Assembly (NCBI RefSeq): GCF_001435505.1
Contig: NZ_AZDO01000050.1
Span: forward strand, 16,152-80,151
Length of the DNA: 64,000 nt
Direction: 5' to 3'
Source of the DNA: Companilactobacillus futsaii JCM 17355
Lineage (GTDB): Bacteria > Bacillota > Bacilli > Lactobacillales > Lactobacillaceae
The notes beneath the pieces are model-generated. The model saw only the letters and a list, made by a program, of their open reading frames with translations. It was not told the origin of the DNA and ran no database searches. Shown here piece by piece: positions 1-8,849 of the stretch. Each line of letters starts with the position of its first letter. The first letter of the stretch is position 1. Position numbers and translations under genes: made by a program.

Positions 1-37
1 TTACATCAGTATTTCCAATTTTAATTAAGTTATCCAT
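1..37 (-). CDS. 5' end of an unidentified gene (truncated by window edge)
   Basis: An ATG at 35-37 (minus strand) is preceded at good spacing by an AAGGAGG ribosome site at about 45-51 and opens a frame reading MDNLIKIGNTDV up to the window edge. Only 12 residues are visible, so the function cannot be assigned. The opening resembles the N-termini of some phage-type ORF6N/antirepressor proteins, but this rests on memory of similar openings and is weak. It lies downstream of the EamA transporter gene, separated from it by a terminator. Confidence 0.55.
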   Translation of the reverse strand, partial: MDNLIKIGNTDV

Positions 38-102
38 TCGCAAAGCCTCCTTAATATTGGGTCGTTTGAAACCGCTACCTTCATAATAGCTCAAATTTTT
101 GC

Positions 103-135
103 AAAAAAATAAGATTATGCATAATTTGCATAATC
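103..135 (-). terminator. Rho-independent terminator after the EamA gene
   Basis: Perfect 8-bp inverted repeat GATTATGC (113-120) / GCATAATC (128-135) with a 7-nt loop. On the minus strand it is followed by a run of seven T (103-109). It sits just after the stop of the EamA gene. Confidence 0.8.
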
Positions 136-150
136 TCATTAATCAATATT

Positions 151-1260
151 TTAGTCTTCAGAAGGTAATTCTCGATTCTCTTTTTTTGATTCAAGAGTAT
201 CACGGACAGCTTCTTCAGTGGCCTTACGACGTTTGGCAAGTTCACTGTTTTCAATTTTATCTTTAACAACTTCCAATTCGTCCACTTCTTGATGAGCTTC
301 AGGATTGTTACGTCTGAAGATTGCCATAACACGGTAAGCAATTTTTTCTCCCATTAGTGTTACTAATGAACCAAGCAAGATAACCACAATACCAAAAATA
401 GTATTAGCAGTCATTGCCTCACCCAAAATTAACAGTGACAAGACTGGTGCTAATGCAGGCTTAACTAAGAAAATCAATGAAGCTTGCAAGATACCAACTT
501 TTTCCATTGATAGGAAGTACAATCCAAAAGCCACACCTGTGACTAAGATTGAAATATATAAGATCAATGGCAAGGTTTGTAAGGAAATTCCTTGGAAGTA
601 TGGGATGTTACTAAATTGTGAAAAATTACTTGGAATGGCATTAGCAACAGCAGGTACATGACTGATAGCCATCAAGATACCTAATTCAGCGGCACCGAAC
701 AAAAAGGCCAAGCAAGTCATTGAAAGACCGTTCAAGCCAATCTTGCTACCATAAACACGTGACATAACGCCATAAACACCGAAGATAATTGATGATAATA
801 AACCTAACATGATTCCCATAGCACCTGATAAGTGGAATGGATTAATAATAATCAATAAACCGACTAACGTTAAAATCAATGCTAAAACATTAGTTCTCGA
901 TAATTTTTCTTTGAGGAACACGAATCCGATAATCAAACCAAAAATTGGATTAGCACTCAACATGATAGCAATAACCGAGGCCTTTGCCATTCCGATTGAG
1001 ATTTGATACAAGGTCATACTTACTACAACGATGACAAATCCTGTCAAAGCGATACGACCCCAACCAGATTTAAATATTTTTACATTGTTCTTCTTAAGGT
1101 AAAGAATAGTAAATGGTAAGAGGGCTAGTCCACCAATCAAGAATCTAATAAAATTCAACTCGATTGGATTAAACTGTCCACCAGCAATCTTTAATGCAAT
1201 TTCCATTGAACTGAAAAGAAATGTTGGTATCAATATGTATAGAAAACCCTTAAAATTCAA
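151..1260 (-). CDS. EamA/DMT-family membrane transporter with long cytoplasmic tail
   Basis: This 369-residue protein shows about ten hydrophobic segments between residues 5 and 305, arranged as two EamA repeats, typical of drug/metabolite exporters of the inner membrane. The substrate cannot be told from sequence. The start is a TTG at 1258-1260; upstream ATGs on this strand are out of frame and close quickly, and the TTG places the first hydrophobic segment right at the N-terminus. The ribosome site is weak. Unusually for the family (mostly about 290-310 residues), it has an extra highly charged, probably coiled C-terminal tail of about 60 residues (after the last membrane segment, rich in E, K and R). 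It is monocistronic, with a terminator directly downstream. Confidence 0.85.
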   Translation of the reverse strand: MNFKGFLYILIPTFLFSSMEIALKIAGGQFNPIELNFIRFLIGGLALLPFTILYLKKNNVKIFKSGWGRIALTGFVIVVVSMTLYQISIGMAKASVIAIMLSANPIFGLIIGFVFLKEKLSRTNVLALILTLVGLLIIINPFHLSGAMGIMLGLLSSIIFGVYGVMSRVYGSKIGLNGLSMTCLAFLFGAAELGILMAISHVPAVANAIPSNFSQFSNIPYFQGISLQTLPLILYISILVTGVAFGLYFLSMEKVGILQASLIFLVKPALAPVLSLLILGEAMTANTIFGIVVILLGSLVTLMGEKIAYRVMAIFRRNNPEAHQEVDELEVVKDKIENSELAKRRKATEEAVRDTLESKKENRELPSED

Positions 1261-1324
1261 AACTTAATTTCATCCCCATTTTTGTAAGTGAATACGTTAA
1301 GTGTACTCCTACGAAAAGGGTTCC

Positions 1325-1349
1325 AAAAAATGAAAGTGTTTTCAATACT
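1325..1349 (-). terminator. Probable weak terminator after the first LtaS-like gene
   Basis: Short stem AGTGTT (1335-1340) / AATACT (1344-1349) with one G-T pair and a 3-nt loop, followed on the minus strand by a short T tract (1325-1330). The stem is weak, so the call is tentative. Confidence 0.4.
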
Positions 1350-1357
1350 AAAAAATA

Positions 1358-3238
1358 TTATTTATTAATCTTATTCTTGATATATCCCTTGCCAGCTGTT
1401 AAATCGTATTGAACTAATTGATATTCCTTTCGTAATTGACGTTGTGATTTGGTTAATTGTTTGTCAGAAATTTGCTTACCATTTTGATCAACCATCAAAT
1501 CTTCATCTTTACCAACACTGTTTTTAGCAGTAGCTGGCAATTTCTCCTGAACCTTAGTCAACAAAGCATAATAAGGTGTAACTTTTTGTTTCATTTGTTT
1601 TAAAGCAATTGGAATAAAGTCATTTGGATCAGTTATAGCTGTATTTTGCTCAATTTTTTTAGTGCCATAATTATGATTCAAAGCATATTTATTGCTATAA
1701 ATGAAGTAATCAGTTTCATGTTGAACGACGTTATATTTTTCCATGGAATTTTTATCGTACAATCCTGGCAAATGATCACCATACCAAACAACCGTGATTG
1801 GTTTTTTGATAGTATCCAATTTATCTAAAAATTCTTTAGTCGAGTCATCAGTATAATTAATTCCTTTAGCATAATTGCCAACTTGTAGTGGAATCCCCGC
1901 CGCTGAACCTTTATATGTAAATTGATTATTATCATACGATACATTAAATGGCATATGATTTTGCATCGTTACTAAACTAATAAACTGTCCCTTTTTTCTG
2001 GCGTTGATTTGCTTCAAAGTCTCTTTATAGGAAGATTTATCATCGATAAAAGTACTGTAACTAAGCTTGGATTTATACTCCAAGGCATTTTTACCTTTGG
2101 TTTGAAAATTCTTGAATTTATCAAATCCTAATTTAGGATAAACGATATCACGATCATAAAAATTCCCATAGTATGGATGAATAGCTGCCGCATAATCGAA
2201 ACTATTAATAATGTTGATAGGATGATCTTGATTAACTACCAATTGCGTATATGGCGATTGTAAAGATTTGGCAAATTGATTATAAGCCAAACCCGTAAAA
2301 GCCATGTATTCCATATTGGCCGTTCCACCACCGTATCCAGAACTCAACATTAATCCTGAGGTATTCTCTTGTTTGATTTGATTGATCTTAGGAATAGGAT
2401 CTTGATTGAGCGTAACATTTGGAACCCTCACTGGATCAGAAAAGCTTTCGCTCAAGACAAAAATCAAAGTTTGCTTATTTAAATCATTATTAGGACGCTT
2501 TCGATTGATTCGTTGAGCGGATTTTTGATACTTGTGCAAAATATTTTGCATTGTTTCTTGATTATAATTTGCTGGTTTATCCATAATATCAGTGTGAATA
2601 TTCCCCAAAAATGGCAATAGTGGACCCGTAGTGTTGGCAATCAAACTAATATTTGGTGCAAAGTTGATGTAACCAGTTTTGGCAGTAACTTTGTTCATAA
2701 AAGAGCCCTCTTTATCAACGTTATAAAACGACCCGATAGTAGCTACTCCCAAGATGACTAAAATGATTCTTGTAATTAGATTAAAACGTAAAGTCTTATC
2801 CGAAAAATGTTTCCCTAAAAAGATGCAAAAACCTATTACAATTACAAAACTAATAATAGCCAAAGCAACTATTTTCCAACTAATCATGGAGAATAATTGC
2901 CTCCAACTTCTTAAAAGCGCCAAATCACTTGGCATAATTGGTTCATTGCGATATGCCACTTTCAAACGATTAGCCACAATATAAACTCCAAAGAAAATAT
3001 AATAAATAGCTGTCGCATAAAAGAAACGGTTAATTAAACCATAAACTGCTAAATACAATAAAAACAAAATCGTAATTGTTAATAAGTACGCCGCTACATT
3101 AGTGTGAAAAACTGCTTCATTAGTAGCTTTAACATCAACTGTTTGTGACAGATGAAGCAAATACCCCACTAATGCGACGGAAAATAACATAAACAAAAAT
3201 TGTAACAAGTAAATAAAAACAGACTTTTTAATATGCAT
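1358..3238 (-). CDS. LtaS-like phosphoglycerol transferase (membrane sulfatase-fold), paralogue A
   Basis: A 626-residue protein with five hydrophobic segments in residues 5-175 followed by an extracellular sulfatase-fold domain. Catalytic features of the LtaS/MdoB family are visible: SES with Glu264 as a metal ligand, the presumed nucleophile Thr306 in GGGTAN, histidines in IHPYYGN and MQNHMP (about 354 and 428), and the metal-binding YGDH at 486-489. Such enzymes transfer glycerol phosphate from phosphatidylglycerol onto lipoteichoic acid or another glycan acceptor. The next gene upstream (3320-5206) is a close paralogue with the same motifs, so the pair arose by duplication. Whether this copy is the main LTA polymerase, a primase or a modifier of another glycan cannot be decided here. 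Start is the ATG at 3236-3238 with a GGGG ribosome site. Confidence 0.88.
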   Translation of the reverse strand: MHIKKSVFIYLLQFLFMLFSVALVGYLLHLSQTVDVKATNEAVFHTNVAAYLLTITILFLLYLAVYGLINRFFYATAIYYIFFGVYIVANRLKVAYRNEPIMPSDLALLRSWRQLFSMISWKIVALAIISFVIVIGFCIFLGKHFSDKTLRFNLITRIILVILGVATIGSFYNVDKEGSFMNKVTAKTGYINFAPNISLIANTTGPLLPFLGNIHTDIMDKPANYNQETMQNILHKYQKSAQRINRKRPNNDLNKQTLIFVLSESFSDPVRVPNVTLNQDPIPKINQIKQENTSGLMLSSGYGGGTANMEYMAFTGLAYNQFAKSLQSPYTQLVVNQDHPINIINSFDYAAAIHPYYGNFYDRDIVYPKLGFDKFKNFQTKGKNALEYKSKLSYSTFIDDKSSYKETLKQINARKKGQFISLVTMQNHMPFNVSYDNNQFTYKGSAAGIPLQVGNYAKGINYTDDSTKEFLDKLDTIKKPITVVWYGDHLPGLYDKNSMEKYNVVQHETDYFIYSNKYALNHNYGTKKIEQNTAITDPNDFIPIALKQMKQKVTPYYALLTKVQEKLPATAKNSVGKDEDLMVDQNGKQISDKQLTKSQRQLRKEYQLVQYDLTAGKGYIKNKINK

Positions 3239-3287
3239 ATCCCCATGTCCTCTATTGAATGTATATTAATATTCTAATTTAAATTTA

Positions 3288-3317
3288 CAAAAAAAACGAA
3301 CCGATTTCTCGATTCGT
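3288..3317 (-). terminator. Terminator between the two LtaS-like genes
   Basis: Stem ACGAACCGA (3296-3304) / TCGATTCGT (about 3309-3317) with a short loop, followed on the minus strand by about nine T (3288-3296). It ends the transcript of the upstream paralogue, so the two copies are probably transcribed separately. Confidence 0.75.
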
Positions 3318-3319
3318 CC

Positions 3320-5206
3320 TTATTTATTAATTATTTTTTGAGTATATCCTTTACCAGCTGTTAAATCGTACTGGACTAAACGATAATCTTGAAGCAATTC
3401 TTTTTGTTTGTGTGTTAAATCTGATTCTTTAACTTGCTTACTTTTCTCATTAACATACAAATTACTACTAGAATCATCGATATTTCTTGCCATAGCGGGT
3501 AATTCTTCTTGAACCTCAGTTAAAAGAGCGTAATAAGGTGTCACTTTTTGATTCATTTGTTTCAAGGCTAGCGGGATAAAGCCATTTGGATCAGTGACCT
3601 TGGTAGCATCGGTTATCTTAGTTGTACCTTGATTGTGGTCACGAGCGTATTTATTACTATAGACAAAATAATCAGTCTGATGTTGAGCAATATTGTATTT
3701 GTACATATCGTTGCCATCATAAATACCTGGGAGATGGTCGCCATACCATACAACAGTGATTGGTTTATCTATCTTATCCAAACTATCTAAGAATTCCTTC
3801 GTAGCATTATCGGTATAACTTAAACCTTTAGCATAGTTGTTAACTTGGTCACGATTTTTATTCGAAATAGCTGAGCCGGTATTAGAAAATTGGTTATCAC
3901 TATAATTATTCATATAAGGCATATGATTTTGCATTGTAACTAAGTTGATAAATTGCCCATTATTAACGTGATTAACTTGCCATAATGCATCATCATATGC
4001 AGACTCATCGCTGATATATTCCATTCCTGGCAAAATAGTCGAATATTTCAATGCTTCATCACCAGTCGTATCAATATTGCGGAAACTTTGAAAACCAAAA
4101 CTTTTATAAACCGTATTGCGATTATAAAAATTACCATGATAAGGATGAATAGCGCTGGCAGTTTTAAAACTATTAGCGATATTAATTGGATTTTCTTGCT
4201 TGTTAACTACTTGAGTATATGGAGATTGTAACGAATTGGAGAATTGATTCAAGGCCAAACCAGTTAAAGTCATATACTCCATATTAGCAGTACCCCCACC
4301 ATATCCAGAACTCATCATCAATCCTGAAGTAGTCGTGTTCTCAAGATTACGGATATTAGGCATCGGATCTTGATTCATCTTAAGATTGGGAACTCTAGTT
4401 GGATCAGAGAAACTTTCACTAAGGACAAAAATCAAAGTCTGATCAGATAGATTATTATTATCACGTTTTTTATTTATCTCTTTAGCTCGTGTTTGATATT
4501 TTTTGACGACTTTTGACATTGTTTGTTGACTATAATCCTGTGGTTTTTCCATGATATTGACATACATATTACCTAAAAATGTCAGCATTGGACCGTTGGT
4601 ATTGGCCGATTTATTAATATTTGAATCTAAATTAGTATATCCCGAAGCCGCCAATAAACGATAAGTGAACGAATTATTATCATTTGCGGTATAAAAAATA
4701 CCAATACTGAGCGCTGTCAGTCCTACAAAAATCAATCTTGTAATTGGTTTGAAGCGTAACATCCTTTTACCAAATCGCAATTCTAGAATAACAAAGACCG
4801 CTATAACGATAATCAACGCTACTAATACGGTCACAATAAGTTTTGGTGTCAACATTGCTAATAACGATTTGGTGTTTTTCAATAACAATAAATCACTTGG
4901 CAAAATCGGTTCAGAACGATAGATTACTTTCATTCTGTCAGCCACCGCATAAATGAAAAAGAACACGAAAAACACCGCTGAAGCATAAAAGAAGCGATTG
5001 AATAAACCATATAATCCTAAATAAATAATGAAAATAATTGCCGTGGTAAGTAAATACGTATTCAAATTAGTCCTAAAAACTATTTGTTTGGTAAATATTA
5101 AGTCGCCCGTTTGAGCCCAATTTAAGCAAAAGCCTATCAAAAAAGAAGCTAATATCATAAATATTAACTGTAACCAACCTAAATTATTCCTTCTCTTTTT
5201 GTGCAT
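3320..5206 (-). CDS. LtaS-like phosphoglycerol transferase (membrane sulfatase-fold), paralogue B
   Basis: A 628-residue paralogue of the neighbouring 1358-3238 product, colinear over its whole length: five N-terminal membrane segments, then a sulfatase-fold ectodomain with SESFSDP, GGGTANMEY (presumed Thr nucleophile), MQNHMPY and WYGDHLPGIYD metal-site motifs. The family uses phosphatidylglycerol as donor of glycerol phosphate for teichoic-type polymers outside the membrane. Both copies end with the same sequence theme (YDLTAGKGY), supporting recent duplication rather than independent recruitment. The ATG start at 5204-5206 follows a GAGGGCG ribosome site. All catalytic residues appear intact in both copies, so neither looks like a decaying duplicate; they may differ in acceptor. 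Confidence 0.88.
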   Translation of the reverse strand: MHKKRRNNLGWLQLIFMILASFLIGFCLNWAQTGDLIFTKQIVFRTNLNTYLLTTAIIFIIYLGLYGLFNRFFYASAVFFVFFFIYAVADRMKVIYRSEPILPSDLLLLKNTKSLLAMLTPKLIVTVLVALIIVIAVFVILELRFGKRMLRFKPITRLIFVGLTALSIGIFYTANDNNSFTYRLLAASGYTNLDSNINKSANTNGPMLTFLGNMYVNIMEKPQDYSQQTMSKVVKKYQTRAKEINKKRDNNNLSDQTLIFVLSESFSDPTRVPNLKMNQDPMPNIRNLENTTTSGLMMSSGYGGGTANMEYMTLTGLALNQFSNSLQSPYTQVVNKQENPINIANSFKTASAIHPYHGNFYNRNTVYKSFGFQSFRNIDTTGDEALKYSTILPGMEYISDESAYDDALWQVNHVNNGQFINLVTMQNHMPYMNNYSDNQFSNTGSAISNKNRDQVNNYAKGLSYTDNATKEFLDSLDKIDKPITVVWYGDHLPGIYDGNDMYKYNIAQHQTDYFVYSNKYARDHNQGTTKITDATKVTDPNGFIPLALKQMNQKVTPYYALLTEVQEELPAMARNIDDSSSNLYVNEKSKQVKESDLTHKQKELLQDYRLVQYDLTAGKGYTQKIINK

Positions 5207-5244
5207 TAAAACGCCCTCATAATTACTATAGTATTAGAGATATT

Positions 5245-5283
5245 ATAACGCCGATTAAACTAAAAAAGTCTAATCGGCGTTAT
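5245..5283. repeat. 16-bp inverted repeat (stem-loop) after the oxidoreductase gene
   Basis: Arms at 5245-5260 and 5268-5283 match at 15 of 16 positions around a short A/T loop. On the minus strand, where the adjacent gene ends, there is no T tract after the stem; the T tract lies on the plus strand, where no gene runs in. It may be a poor terminator or a transcript-end stabiliser. Confidence 0.6.
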
Positions 5284-5285
5284 TT

Positions 5286-5867
5286 TTACTTATTCGCATA
5301 TAAATTAGGTAAATCATCTAAATACTTTTCTCGTATTTGATCAGTCGTCGTATTAACTTGGCCAAAGTGGATCCAATTAACCGTCTGAGGATCAATTCCT
5401 AAGTCATTCAATGTTCGTGCAATAAAAACATTTTGAATTGGATTGCCACAATCATTTTCTAAGTATTCTTTAGTTACCGTTGAAGTCGTTATAACGGTAG
5501 CCTTCTTGATGTTAGTCAATAGACCTTTCCAACCATTATCTTCGTTATATGCAAAGCCACTCAGCATCGTTTTATCCAAAAAGCCCTTCAACATGGCCGG
5601 TAGATTGTGCCACCAGATTGGAAAAATAAAAACTAATTCGTCTGATGCTGCGATTTTTCGTTGATATCGTCTAACTAATTCATCGTTAGTTTGACCTTGA
5701 CTATAAACTTTCAAATCTTCTTCAGAAAGTACTGGATCAAAATGATCACTGTAAGGGTCGATTATTTCGAATTCTTCATCATTTTTCGAAAATGAATTAG
5801 TTAATCTGTTTAGAATTTCATGATTAAAACTTCCCGCGTATGGATGAGTATAAATAACAGTTTTCAT
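5286..5867 (-). CDS. NAD(P)H oxidoreductase, flavodoxin-like fold (quinone reductase type)
   Basis: A 193-residue protein of the KefF/MdaB/NQO1-like flavodoxin-fold family, which bind FMN or FAD and reduce quinones or related electrophiles with NAD(P)H in the cytoplasm. Visible features are the opening MKTVIYTHPYAGSFNHEI (first strand and phosphate-binding loop), and the stretch FIFPIWWHNLPAMLKGFLDK at about residues 79-98, the typical flavin-contacting segment. Length is normal for the family. It has its own ribosome site (GGAGATTTAAT) and appears monocistronic, preceded by a gap to the YitT gene. The physiological substrate is unknown. Confidence 0.85.
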   Translation of the reverse strand: MKTVIYTHPYAGSFNHEILNRLTNSFSKNDEEFEIIDPYSDHFDPVLSEEDLKVYSQGQTNDELVRRYQRKIAASDELVFIFPIWWHNLPAMLKGFLDKTMLSGFAYNEDNGWKGLLTNIKKATVITTSTVTKEYLENDCGNPIQNVFIARTLNDLGIDPQTVNWIHFGQVNTTTDQIREKYLDDLPNLYANK

Positions 5868-5947
5868 ATTAAATCTCCTTCATACTTTACATTAAGCTCT
5901 ATTGTAACCGATTTCCAGACCTAATAAATATTTTTATTTATTATATT

Positions 5948-6799
5948 TTAATTATCATTAAATTTACCAGCAATCGACATCGTTGGTTGAATATTGATAA
6001 ACGCTTGTGGATCTTCTTTTAAGATAATCTTTTTGGCAAAGAACAATTGATATTTAGTTAAAACCATCGTAATAGAGCCAATCTCCTCACCGGAATATGC
6101 GCCGCGCAAGTGATAATCAAGTGTTAAACCACGATTAAGCGACTTGAGTAATTCTTTTGCAATATCATCAACTCTATGACTGTAAACTGTAACAGTAATT
6201 TTCTGTTGTTGGATATACATTTTATCTATTACCATATTAGTAATATAAATAGAAATAATTGTATACAATGCTAGTTCCCATCCAAAGGCAAAACCAGCAA
6301 TCGTAATAATAACAGCATTAATGGCAAAGCTAACTTGACCAACTGAACGACCCGTACTTCTTTGGACAATCAAAGCGATAATATCGGTACCACCAGTTGA
6401 AAATCCATAACGAAAACACAAACCAATTCCAGCCCCTGATAGGATTCCACCAAAGACGGCTGAAAGTAATGGATCTTTAGTAATTGGATATAACGGTATA
6501 AATAAAATAAATAATGAAGCTGAAGCGACTGAGATGATTGAAAGGATGGTAAACTTCTTACCCAATTTTAACCAAGCCAAAATAATCAATGGTAAATTTA
6601 ATAAAACGTACCATAGATAAACAGGTGTACTCATATGTGCGAACTCATTCAACAAGTTCACTATTAACTGTGATGCACCAGTAACACCACTAGTATAAAG
6701 TTTTGCCGGCTGCAAGAGTAACTGAATACCCAAAGCCGAGGTTATTCCATAAAACAAAGCTGCCAATATACTTTTATAGTAGTCCTTAATAAATTTCAC
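5948..6799 (-). CDS. YitT family membrane protein (DUF161/DUF2179)
   Basis: A 283-residue protein with five to six hydrophobic segments in residues 10-200, the glycine-rich GAGIGLCFRYGFSTGGTDIIA segment in the middle typical of the YitT/DUF161 family, and a C-terminal soluble DUF2179 domain (about 200-280) with ferredoxin-like fold. The function of the family is not established; some members are proposed transporters. The start is a GTG at 6797-6799, supported by a strong AGGAGGGG ribosome site just upstream. It is monocistronic, with the region upstream containing a short interspersed repeat. Confidence 0.85.
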   Translation of the reverse strand: MKFIKDYYKSILAALFYGITSALGIQLLLQPAKLYTSGVTGASQLIVNLLNEFAHMSTPVYLWYVLLNLPLIILAWLKLGKKFTILSIISVASASLFILFIPLYPITKDPLLSAVFGGILSGAGIGLCFRYGFSTGGTDIIALIVQRSTGRSVGQVSFAINAVIITIAGFAFGWELALYTIISIYITNMVIDKMYIQQQKITVTVYSHRVDDIAKELLKSLNRGLTLDYHLRGAYSGEEIGSITMVLTKYQLFFAKKIILKEDPQAFINIQPTMSIAGKFNDN

Positions 6800-6842
6800 G
6801 AAATACCCCTCCTTATCTCTATTTGTTTTTGTTAATGTATGC

Positions 6843-6869
6843 TTCCGTCCTCCATAGCAAAGAAAATTT
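6843..6869. repeat. 27-nt interspersed repeat, copy 1
   Basis: A 27-base stretch beginning TTCCGTCCTCCATAGC and ending AGAAAATTT recurs exactly at 41505-41531. Here it lies between the divergent yitT and dehydrogenase genes. The bases that follow (GGAACGGACG) can pair with the CCGTCC at the left end, so the copy may form a hairpin. It looks like a small mobile or palindromic intergenic element. Confidence 0.65.
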
Positions 6870-7021
6870 GGCTGGAACGGACGATAAAATTTAACACTAA
6901 CTTAATTAACAACATCAACTGAATTATAGCAAACAACTATGGTTAATAAATAGGGCAATCATATCATTAACTAGAAGATTTTTCGTATAATATAATTAAC
7001 TTGATAATTGGAGGAAATAAT

Positions 7022-7882
7022 ATGCAAAAAATTGGTTTCATTGGTACTGGCGTTATGGGTAGCGGTATCATCAATAATCTCTTAAAAGCTAACTATGATG
7101 TTGATATTTATACTAGAACAAAATCAAAGGCTGAACCTCTGATTAATGAAGGTGCTAAATGGTTTTCTGATCCTAAAACTGTTGCACAAAATGCCGACAT
7201 AATTTTTTCCATGGTCGGTTTTCCACAAGATGTTGAAGATGTTTATTTTAAAGACAACGGTATCTTTGCCGGATTAAGTGCCGGTAAGATTATCGTTGAC
7301 ATGACAACTAGTACACCCACTTTGGCTAAGAAAATCGGTCAAAAGGCTGAAGAAATGAACGTTGAATCAATCGATGCTCCTGTTTCAGGCGGTGACGTTG
7401 GTGCTCGTGATGGTAAATTAACTATTATGGTCGGTGGCAGTAAAAAAGCTTTTGAAACTCTCAAGCCTATCTTTGATATCATCGGCAAAACTTATCACTA
7501 CTTTGGCTCATATGGATCTGGACAACATGCAAAGATGGCTAATCAAATTATGATTGCTGGCACGATGACTGGTTTAACAGAAATGTTTGTTTATGCTAAA
7601 GCTGCTGGATTGGATTTACAATCAGTTCTCGAAACTGTTGAAGGTGGCGGCGGAGATAACTGGAGCCTAGAAAATTACGGTCCACGAATCCTCAAAGGCG
7701 ATTTCAAACCGGGCTTTTATTCTAAGCATTTCCTTAAAGATCTTCGGATTGCTCTGGATGAAAGTGAAAAAATGGGCTTAGACTTGCCAGCTACTAAACA
7801 AGCTAAGAAACTTTATGAAACCTTGGTCGATCAAAAAGGCCTCGGAAATGACGGTACACAAGCTTTAATTAAATTATGGTAA
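7022..7882 (+). CDS. NAD(P)-dependent beta-hydroxyacid dehydrogenase
   Basis: A 286-residue member of the 3-hydroxyisobutyrate dehydrogenase family. Residues 4-13 hold the dinucleotide-binding GFIGTGVMG, the second strand ends in YTRTKSK, whose Arg favours NADP(H), DAPVSGGDVGARDG is the family substrate-binding signature, and the catalytic lysine lies in GQHAKMANQ. These enzymes oxidise or reduce small beta-hydroxyacids such as 3-hydroxyisobutyrate, tartronate semialdehyde or succinic semialdehyde; the exact substrate is unclear. The ATG at 7022 is chosen because GGAGG lies at 7010-7014; a longer frame opening at the TTG at 7001 would include the ribosome site. A TATAAT box at 6986-6991 is a probable -10. 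It is monocistronic, with a shared terminator downstream. Confidence 0.88.
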   Translation: MQKIGFIGTGVMGSGIINNLLKANYDVDIYTRTKSKAEPLINEGAKWFSDPKTVAQNADIIFSMVGFPQDVEDVYFKDNGIFAGLSAGKIIVDMTTSTPTLAKKIGQKAEEMNVESIDAPVSGGDVGARDGKLTIMVGGSKKAFETLKPIFDIIGKTYHYFGSYGSGQHAKMANQIMIAGTMTGLTEMFVYAKAAGLDLQSVLETVEGGGGDNWSLENYGPRILKGDFKPGFYSKHFLKDLRIALDESEKMGLDLPATKQAKKLYETLVDQKGLGNDGTQALIKLW

Positions 7883-7884
7883 TT

Positions 7885-7940
7885 AAAAACTCCAACAGAA
7901 TAACTCAAAATTATTTGGGCTACTCTGTTGGAGTTGTTTT
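7885..7940. terminator. Bidirectional terminator between dehydrogenase and sce7725 gene
   Basis: Inverted repeat AACTCCAACAGA (about 7888-7899) / TCTGTTGGAGTT (7924-7935), with A-rich sequence on the left and GTTTT on the right, so it can serve both convergent genes. It includes the last codons of the minus-strand gene. Confidence 0.75.
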
Positions 7941-8849
7941 CATTTCTAACAATTTACTCATTAATTCAAAATGATGCATCAATGACAGTTTCTTAACTAC
8001 TCCTAGTCCCGGAAACTTATTATGATGTGCATAACTTAATAGTTCCTCTAATGCTGGAGTCTGATTCAAACCTGAAATGTTTTTCTGACACCATGACATC
8101 ATCTTATTCAAAGCTTCAAAGAATTTCTCCTTTTGTCCGCTTACCTTCTCATTACTGTCCGAGACAAAGTGATGAATTCGTAATTCACCTGTTTTTGTTA
8201 CATAAATCAAATGTAAAGCAATAGCGCGCGATGGCATTCCCTTATCAAAATAAACGTGTCCGACCATTGAATAATCACCGAATCCTTTGAAACCACCCAC
8301 TTGATAATACCAATCAGCTGGCTCAAAATATTCATCCGTTAATAACTGATAATCTTCAACGTGTTTCACAAAAGTCAATGGATCAGCCATTTTAATTTCC
8401 TTAGTAGAAACCATTTTCTGCATTCGAGCAACATCGGGAATTAGTACTTTATCCACAATTTTTAGCACTTGAGTTTTTTGGTAAGCCTTCAATAACTCAT
8501 AATCTTTGGCAATCAATAAAGATTTTTGTGAACCTTCAGTCTGAACAAAATCACTACTAAAATCAGCTGCTAAAATAGCGCTCGGATAATAAAAATCTAG
8601 CTTTGACAAATTTGGTAAGGGAAATAATTTTGTATCATTCAAACCATAAACACTGACTTGAGGATTCGCTATAACGCTGAATGGATGTTGAAATTCAATC
8701 AAAGTTTGCACCGTCTTCAACAACTCTTTGGAATCCCTCACTGGCTCGATTATCGGAATAATATTTTTACTCAAGCGCCTCTGTTCAACCAATTCTTTTA
8801 ACGCCAGCAAGTCATACATTCTACCTCGTAAATAAGGATAATAAATCAT
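7920..8849 (-). CDS. sce7725 family protein (unknown function)
   Basis: A 309-residue protein whose start (MIYYPYLRGRMYDLLALKEL, then IIPIIEPV) matches my recollection of the sce7725 family, a group of uncharacterised proteins often placed beside accessory or defence-type genes. No catalytic motif is obvious; the N-terminal part has alternating strands and helices suggestive of a TIM-barrel-like fold. It is the last gene of a three-gene operon: its ATG overlaps the stop of the upstream nuclease gene as ATGA (8846-8849), with GGAGGATC as ribosome site, so translation is coupled. Its partnership with a helicase-nuclease and a second nuclease suggests a nucleic-acid role, but this is inference. 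Confidence 0.7.
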   Translation of the reverse strand: MIYYPYLRGRMYDLLALKELVEQRRLSKNIIPIIEPVRDSKELLKTVQTLIEFQHPFSVIANPQVSVYGLNDTKLFPLPNLSKLDFYYPSAILAADFSSDFVQTEGSQKSLLIAKDYELLKAYQKTQVLKIVDKVLIPDVARMQKMVSTKEIKMADPLTFVKHVEDYQLLTDEYFEPADWYYQVGGFKGFGDYSMVGHVYFDKGMPSRAIALHLIYVTKTGELRIHHFVSDSNEKVSGQKEKFFEALNKMMSWCQKNISGLNQTPALEELLSYAHHNKFPGLGVVKKLSLMHHFELMSKLLEMKTTPTE

